Assembly: GCA_016194705.1 (NCBI GenBank)
Contig: JACQAZ010000004.1
Coordinates: 186,001-250,000, forward strand
Length of the DNA: 64,000 nucleotides
Direction of reading: 5' to 3'
Source: Elusimicrobiota bacterium
GTDB lineage: Bacteria; Elusimicrobiota; Elusimicrobia; UBA1565; UBA9628
The translations under genes were made by a program, and so were the position numbers. Below the pieces are notes generated by a model. It did no database searches. It saw only the letters and a program-made list of their open reading frames with translations, and was not told where the DNA came from. Shown piece after piece: positions 59,941 to 64,000 of this stretch; position 1 is the first letter of the stretch, and each line of letters begins with the position of its first letter.

Positions 59941-61725
59941 TCACAAGGGGGGCGCGCCCGGGCGCTGGAAGCGGCGGGCTAGCTCATCCCGATTCAAGGC
60001 GAGCATCGAGCGCCGCCCGTGAGGGCAGCAGGTGCCGTCCTCGCAATCCTTGAGGTCCTCGAGGAGCTTGAGGGCTTCTCGCTCGGAAAGGGCGTCGTGC
60101 GCCTTGACGGCCGCCTTGCAGGCGATGGTGGCGATCGCGTCGTGCTTGAGGTCGCGGGCCGAGGCGGCCGAGTCCTCGAAAGACTCGACGGCCCGGTGCA
60201 CGAGGTCCTTGAGGTCCGAGGCCTTGGAGAACAGCGCCGGCACGGCGGTCACCCGCAGGGCGGTCTTGCCCAGCGGCTCGACCGAGAATCCCAATCGAGT
60301 CAGGCGCTCGGCGCGGCTCAAGACTTTTGTCACGGCCGAGGCCGGCAGCTCGACGCACAGAGGCAGCAGGAGCTTCTGCGACTTGGCCGCGCCCGCCTCG
60401 ACCTCGCCGAGGAGCTTCTCGAAGAGGATGCGCTCGGCGGCCGCGTGCTGGTCGAGCACGAAGATGCCGCCAGAGGATTCGAAGACGAGGTAGCTCTTCT
60501 CGATCTGGCCGAGATACCGGTATGGCGGGGAGAACCAGCGCGGGCCCTGACCGGGCTGGAAGGCGGGCAGAAGGTCCTGACCGGGCTTCCCGCTGCCGCC
60601 CCTGCCGAAGGCGGGGGCCGGCTCATCGGGAAAATACGAGCGTCCGCCGAGATAGAAGGCGGGCACGGGCTCGGCGACGCTCGACGATCCCCCGGCCTTC
60701 GAGAGCGGCGCCGGGGCCCGGCTCTTGGAGAGCGCCGAGGCCACCAGGCCGCTGACGAGGTCGAAGACCTCGCGGTCGGACTTGAAGCGGATCTCGCGCT
60801 TGCCCGGGTGGACGTTGACGTCGAAAGAATCGGGCGAGAGCTCGAGGAAGGCGGCGACCACAGGATGGCGCTCCCGAGAGCGGTGCTCGCCGTAGCCGCG
60901 GTAGAGGGCCTGCTGAAGGAGCCGCGACTCGACGGGCCTGCGGTTGACGAACCAATATTGGAAGTGGCGGCTCGAGGCCAAAGAGTCCGCCGGGGAAAGG
61001 AACATCGTCAAGCGAAAGCCCGCGCGCTCGGCCGGCAGCATGATCAGGCCCTCGGCTAGTTCGCGGCCGAGCACCGCTCTCACGCGGCGTCGCGCGCGCT
61101 CGACGGGATCGGCCGCTTTCTCGGCCGGCAGGCTCAGGGATTGGCGGCCCTCGGACTTGTAGCTGAAGTGGACCTCGGGGTTGGCCAAAGCCGCCTCCTC
61201 GACGGCGGCGGCGAGCTTGCCTTTCTCGTACTGGTCGGACTTGAGGAACTTGAGGCGCGCGGGCGTCTGGCGGAAAAGGTCCTCGACGAGCACGGTCGTC
61301 CCGGCGACGGCGGGAGCGGGTCCCGAGGAGGCGGCTTTTCCGCCACGCGCCTCGATCCTCCAGCCGGTCTTGGCGCCGGGCTGGGAAGACGCGATCGAGA
61401 GCTTCGAGACCGCGGCCGCCGCGTAGAGCGCCTCGCCGCGAAAGCCGTAGGTCGCCAGGCTTTCGAGGTCCTCGAAGCGCGAGATCTTGGAGGTCGCGTG
61501 GCGCGCAAGGCACAGCTCGCAGTCGGCCCGGTCCATGCCGCAGCCGTCGTCGGTGACGCGCAGCGACTTCTTGCCGGCGCCAGCGGACTCCACAGTGATC
61601 TTCGAAGCACCCGCATCCAGCGCGTTCTCGATGAGCTCTTTGAGCAGCGCCGCCGGCCTCTCGATGACCTCGCCGGCCGCGATGCGGCTCGACACGGCGT
61701 CCGGAAGCTTGACGATCTTGGCCAT
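59941..61725 (-). CDS. mutL: DNA mismatch repair protein MutL with endonuclease motif
   Basis: 594 residues from ATG 61725; the longer open frame upstream is a mutS shift artefact. GHKL ATPase motifs: IAAGEVIERPAALLKELIENALDAGA (Bergerat Asn near residue 32), VTDDGCGM, ATSKI and TYGFRGEALYA. The C-terminal domain has DQHAAAERILFEKL near residue 424, fitting the endonuclease consensus DQHA(X)2E(X)4E, and the zinc-site CCPHGRRSM near the end. It should nick DNA itself, consistent with no MutH being seen. The start overlaps the mutS stop (TGATG). Confidence 0.94.
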   Translation of the reverse strand: MAKIVKLPDAVSSRIAAGEVIERPAALLKELIENALDAGASKITVESAGAGKKSLRVTDDGCGMDRADCELCLARHATSKISRFEDLESLATYGFRGEALYAAAAVSKLSIASSQPGAKTGWRIEARGGKAASSGPAPAVAGTTVLVEDLFRQTPARLKFLKSDQYEKGKLAAAVEEAALANPEVHFSYKSEGRQSLSLPAEKAADPVERARRRVRAVLGRELAEGLIMLPAERAGFRLTMFLSPADSLASSRHFQYWFVNRRPVESRLLQQALYRGYGEHRSRERHPVVAAFLELSPDSFDVNVHPGKREIRFKSDREVFDLVSGLVASALSKSRAPAPLSKAGGSSSVAEPVPAFYLGGRSYFPDEPAPAFGRGGSGKPGQDLLPAFQPGQGPRWFSPPYRYLGQIEKSYLVFESSGGIFVLDQHAAAERILFEKLLGEVEAGAAKSQKLLLPLCVELPASAVTKVLSRAERLTRLGFSVEPLGKTALRVTAVPALFSKASDLKDLVHRAVESFEDSAASARDLKHDAIATIACKAAVKAHDALSEREALKLLEDLKDCEDGTCCPHGRRSMLALNRDELARRFQRPGAPPL

Positions 61726-64000
61726 CAAAGCTTCTTCTTGAGCTCGGAGAGCGCGGTCAGCGCCTCGAGAGGCGTCATCGACTCGGGACTCAGCAGCCGA
61801 AGCGTCTGCAGGACGGGGTTTTCCTCGAAGAGCGGAAGCTCGGGCGACTCGGAGGCGATCTTGACGGCGTCGGTCCGCGAAATCCGGCCGGATTCGTTCT
61901 CGAGATCGGCGAGTATTTGTTGCGCGCGGGCGAGCACGGAGGCCGGGAGGCCGGCCAGGGCCGCGACATGGATGCCGTAGGAGCGGTCGGCGGGCCCCTC
62001 GGAGATCTTGTGGAGGAATACGACCTCGGTCTTGCCCGAGCCGTTGGTCCACTCCTTGGCCTCGACGTTGCAGTTGACCACGCCCGGCAGCCGGTGGGCG
62101 AGCTCGGTCAGCTCGAAATAGTGCGTCGCAAACAGCACGCGCGGCCCCGCGGGGCGCGGTGCCGGGGACCTTCGCGTAGGCCGCGTTCAAGTGCTCGAGC
62201 ACGGCCCAGGCGATCGAGATGCCGTCGAAGGTCGATGTGCCGCGCCCGACCTCGTCGAGGATCAGAAGGCTCCTCGAGGTCGCGGTCTTCAATATGTGCG
62301 AGGCTTCCTTCATCTCGACCATGAAAGTCGAGTCGCCGGAGGCGAGCTGGTCCTGCGCGCCGATGCGGGTCAGGATCTTGTCGACGATGCCGATCTTCGC
62401 GCTCTTGGCCGGGACGTAGGAGCCGACCTGGGCCATCAGGGCGATCAGAGCGTTCTGGCGCAAGTAGGTCGACTTGCCCGACATGTTCGGGCCGGTCAGC
62501 ACCATGATCTGACGATCGAGGGAATCGAGGGCGATCGAGTTCGGCACGAACTGGCCGGAGGGGAGCAGGGCGCTGAGCACCGGGTGGCGGCCCTCGACGA
62601 TATCGAGGTCGTGGCTCAAGTCGACCTTGGGCTTGACGAGGTCGTGCATCGCAGCACAGGACGCCAGCGCGCCGAAGACGTCGAGCTCGGCGATGAGCTC
62701 GGCGAGCTTTAAGACCTGGTCGTGGTCGCGCAGGACGGCTTCGCGCAGGTCCTCGAAGAGCCGGGCCTCGAGGCGGATGATCTTCTCCTCGGCGCCGATG
62801 ATCCTGTTCTCGAGCTCCTTGAGCTCGGGCGTGATGTAGCGCTCGGCATTCGTCAGGGTCTGCTTGCGCGCAAATCGCGGCGGGACCTTGGCCGAGTGGG
62901 TCTTGGTGACCTCGAAATAGTAGCCGAAGACCGAGTTGTAGCCGGCCTTCAGGCCTCCGATGCCGGTGGCCTGGCGTTCGGCGGCTTCAAGCTTGGCCAG
63001 ATGTCCCTGGCCGTCGCTGCGCAGGGACTTGAGCTCGTCGAGCTCGGCATCAAAGCCCGCGCGGATGAGGCCGCCCTCCGAGAGCCGCGCGGGGAGGTTG
63101 TCTGCAAGGGCCCGGGCAAGGAGCGCCGCGCACTGCGTCATGGCGGCGGAGGCTTCCTGGACCTGGGCCGCCAGCACCGAGAGCCCCGAGCAGAACTCGG
63201 TCTTGGCAAGCCACGCGGCGACCTGGGGCAGCGCGGCGAGCGAATGGCGCAGGGCGCCCAGGTCGCGCGGGCCGGCCTGGCGCGTGGCCAGGCGGCGCGT
63301 GACGCGCGGCAGGTCGGAGAACTCACGCAGCAGGCCCGAGAGCTCGGTTCGCGCCTCGGGCCGGTTGAAGAGGTCCTCGACGCAATTCTGGCGCTGCTCG
63401 ATCTCGGCAAGCTCGATCGAGGGATGCAGCAGCCAGGATTTCAGGAGGCGGCTGCCCATCGGCGTGCGCGAGCCGTCCAAGAGCCCCCAAAGGCTGTGCT
63501 TGCGCTCGCCCGTCTGCGAGTCGACGAGCTCGAGCGTTCGGATCGCCGTCTCGTCGAGCTGCATCTCGGTCGTCGACTCCCTGTACGAGGGCGAGGGCAG
63601 CTCGCGCAGATGGAACTGGGCCTCGGTCACATACCGGCGGCACTTCAAGGCGGCGCGCGCCGCGAGGTGATGGTTCATCCAGACCGGGGCCAGGGCCCAG
63701 GCGGGCTTGGCGTCCATCTCTGGGGCGCCGTCGTACGGGGTCAGGCAGCACCTCGAGGGCAGGACCTCGCGCAGTTTGAGCGACTCGCAGGCGTGCGGGG
63801 CCGCGAGCACCTCGGCGGGCCGCGCGCGGGCCAAGAGGTCGAGGAGCTTGCGCGCGCCCTGGTCGTTCAAGGCCTGCGTCGCCCAGAACTCGCCGGTCGA
63901 GACGTCGAGCGCGGCCGCGCCCCAGCCGACTACGTCGAGCTCGATGGCCACGAGAAAATTCGTCGTCGCCGGGTCGAGCAGCTCGTCTTCGACGATCGTC
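61725..64000 (-). CDS. mutS: DNA mismatch repair protein MutS, 5' cut by window edge, apparent frameshift
   Basis: The frame is open to the last base (reading TIVEDELLDPATTNFLV before AIELDVVGWG), so the N-terminal domain lies outside. Visible parts are the connector, lever, clamp and ATPase domains. Walker A is TGPNMSGKSTYLRQ and Walker B is LLILDEVGRGTSTFDG. At about 62145-62160 the frame breaks: upstream frame ends ...NAAYAKVPGTAPRG, and the conserved RVLFATHYFELTELAHR continues in another frame to the stop at 61725. One extra base within the adjoining C4 and G4 runs (62145-62154) explains it. A sequencing error is more likely than a real loss of MutS. Confidence 0.88.

Noticed and set aside
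59941-63951. A 1336-residue frame that would fuse MutS to MutL
   Set aside because: Between the two the frame reads through mutS in the wrong phase (Arg/Pro-rich) because of the frameshift near 62150. MutL has its own ATG at 61725 overlapping the mutS stop.
1-64000. tRNA, rRNA or CRISPR arrays
   Set aside because: Reading the few intergenic spaces shows no cloverleaf-like segments, no rRNA-like sequence and no repeat-spacer pattern.
1-64000. Insertion sequences or integrase-flanked island
   Set aside because: No transposase or integrase frame is recognisable, even around the lower-GC segment at 37-41 kb, and no terminal repeats were seen there.

Overview
The window is a dense, GC-rich bacterial stretch with about 52 protein genes, almost no intergenic space and no tRNA, rRNA or CRISPR seen. 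A PorV/PorQ-type outer-membrane protein lies beside a giant secreted protein with a type IX-like C-terminal sorting domain, and there is a large envelope-sugar locus and MutS/MutL without MutH. This points to a Gram-negative-type organism outside Proteobacteria. I suggest an Elusimicrobiota- or FCB-like lineage, probably from a metagenome, but with low confidence.

Layout. (1) 1-20.1 kb is one long plus-strand surface-polysaccharide operon: GT-C-like membrane proteins; an orphan E1-alpha/beta pair; a ColD-like PLP enzyme with two sugar-nucleotide SDRs; HddA and HddC of the GDP-heptose pathway; a radical SAM enzyme; an O-antigen ligase/TPR protein; then RfbF, a cupin epimerase and a reductase-RfbH fusion of a CDP-3,6-dideoxyhexose-type route. 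(2) 20-27.2 kb holds two exported TldD-family proteins, one with and one without its metal ligands, a lytic transglycosylase, a methyltransferase, a GT2 and a glutathione peroxidase. (3) 27.2-32.2 kb is a second heptose block (GmhB, HddA, GmhA, GT2) beside a GT-C protein. (4) 32.2-41.3 kb is a five-gene minus-strand operon of secreted Ig-like proteins, the PorV-like protein and a GT-C enzyme, with lower GC in its upstream half. (5) 41.6-49.1 kb is a further glycan block: an altered nucleotidyltransferase, GT-C proteins, GT2, a WecA/TagO-like enzyme and a flavin mutase-like protein. (6) 49.1-54.3 kb contains a zinc-ribbon membrane protein, a lipoprotein, a DnaQ-like exonuclease, QueC, QueE and a TMTC-like protein. 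(7) 54.4-59.1 kb encodes what looks like a complete ether-lipid pathway: a fatty acyl reductase-acyltransferase fusion, an SDR and an alkyl-DHAP synthase. (8) 59.2-64 kb holds two small envelope proteins, MutL and a frameshifted, edge-truncated MutS.

Two genome-wide habits stand out. Within operons, genes join by 1-4 nt overlaps of the NTGA type. At almost every isolated gene or operon head, a TANNNT -10 box ends only 6-12 nt before the start codon, which implies leaderless or nearly leaderless mRNAs. The clearest case is a 22-bp divergent gap at 29295-29316 whose central palindrome supplies both -10 boxes.
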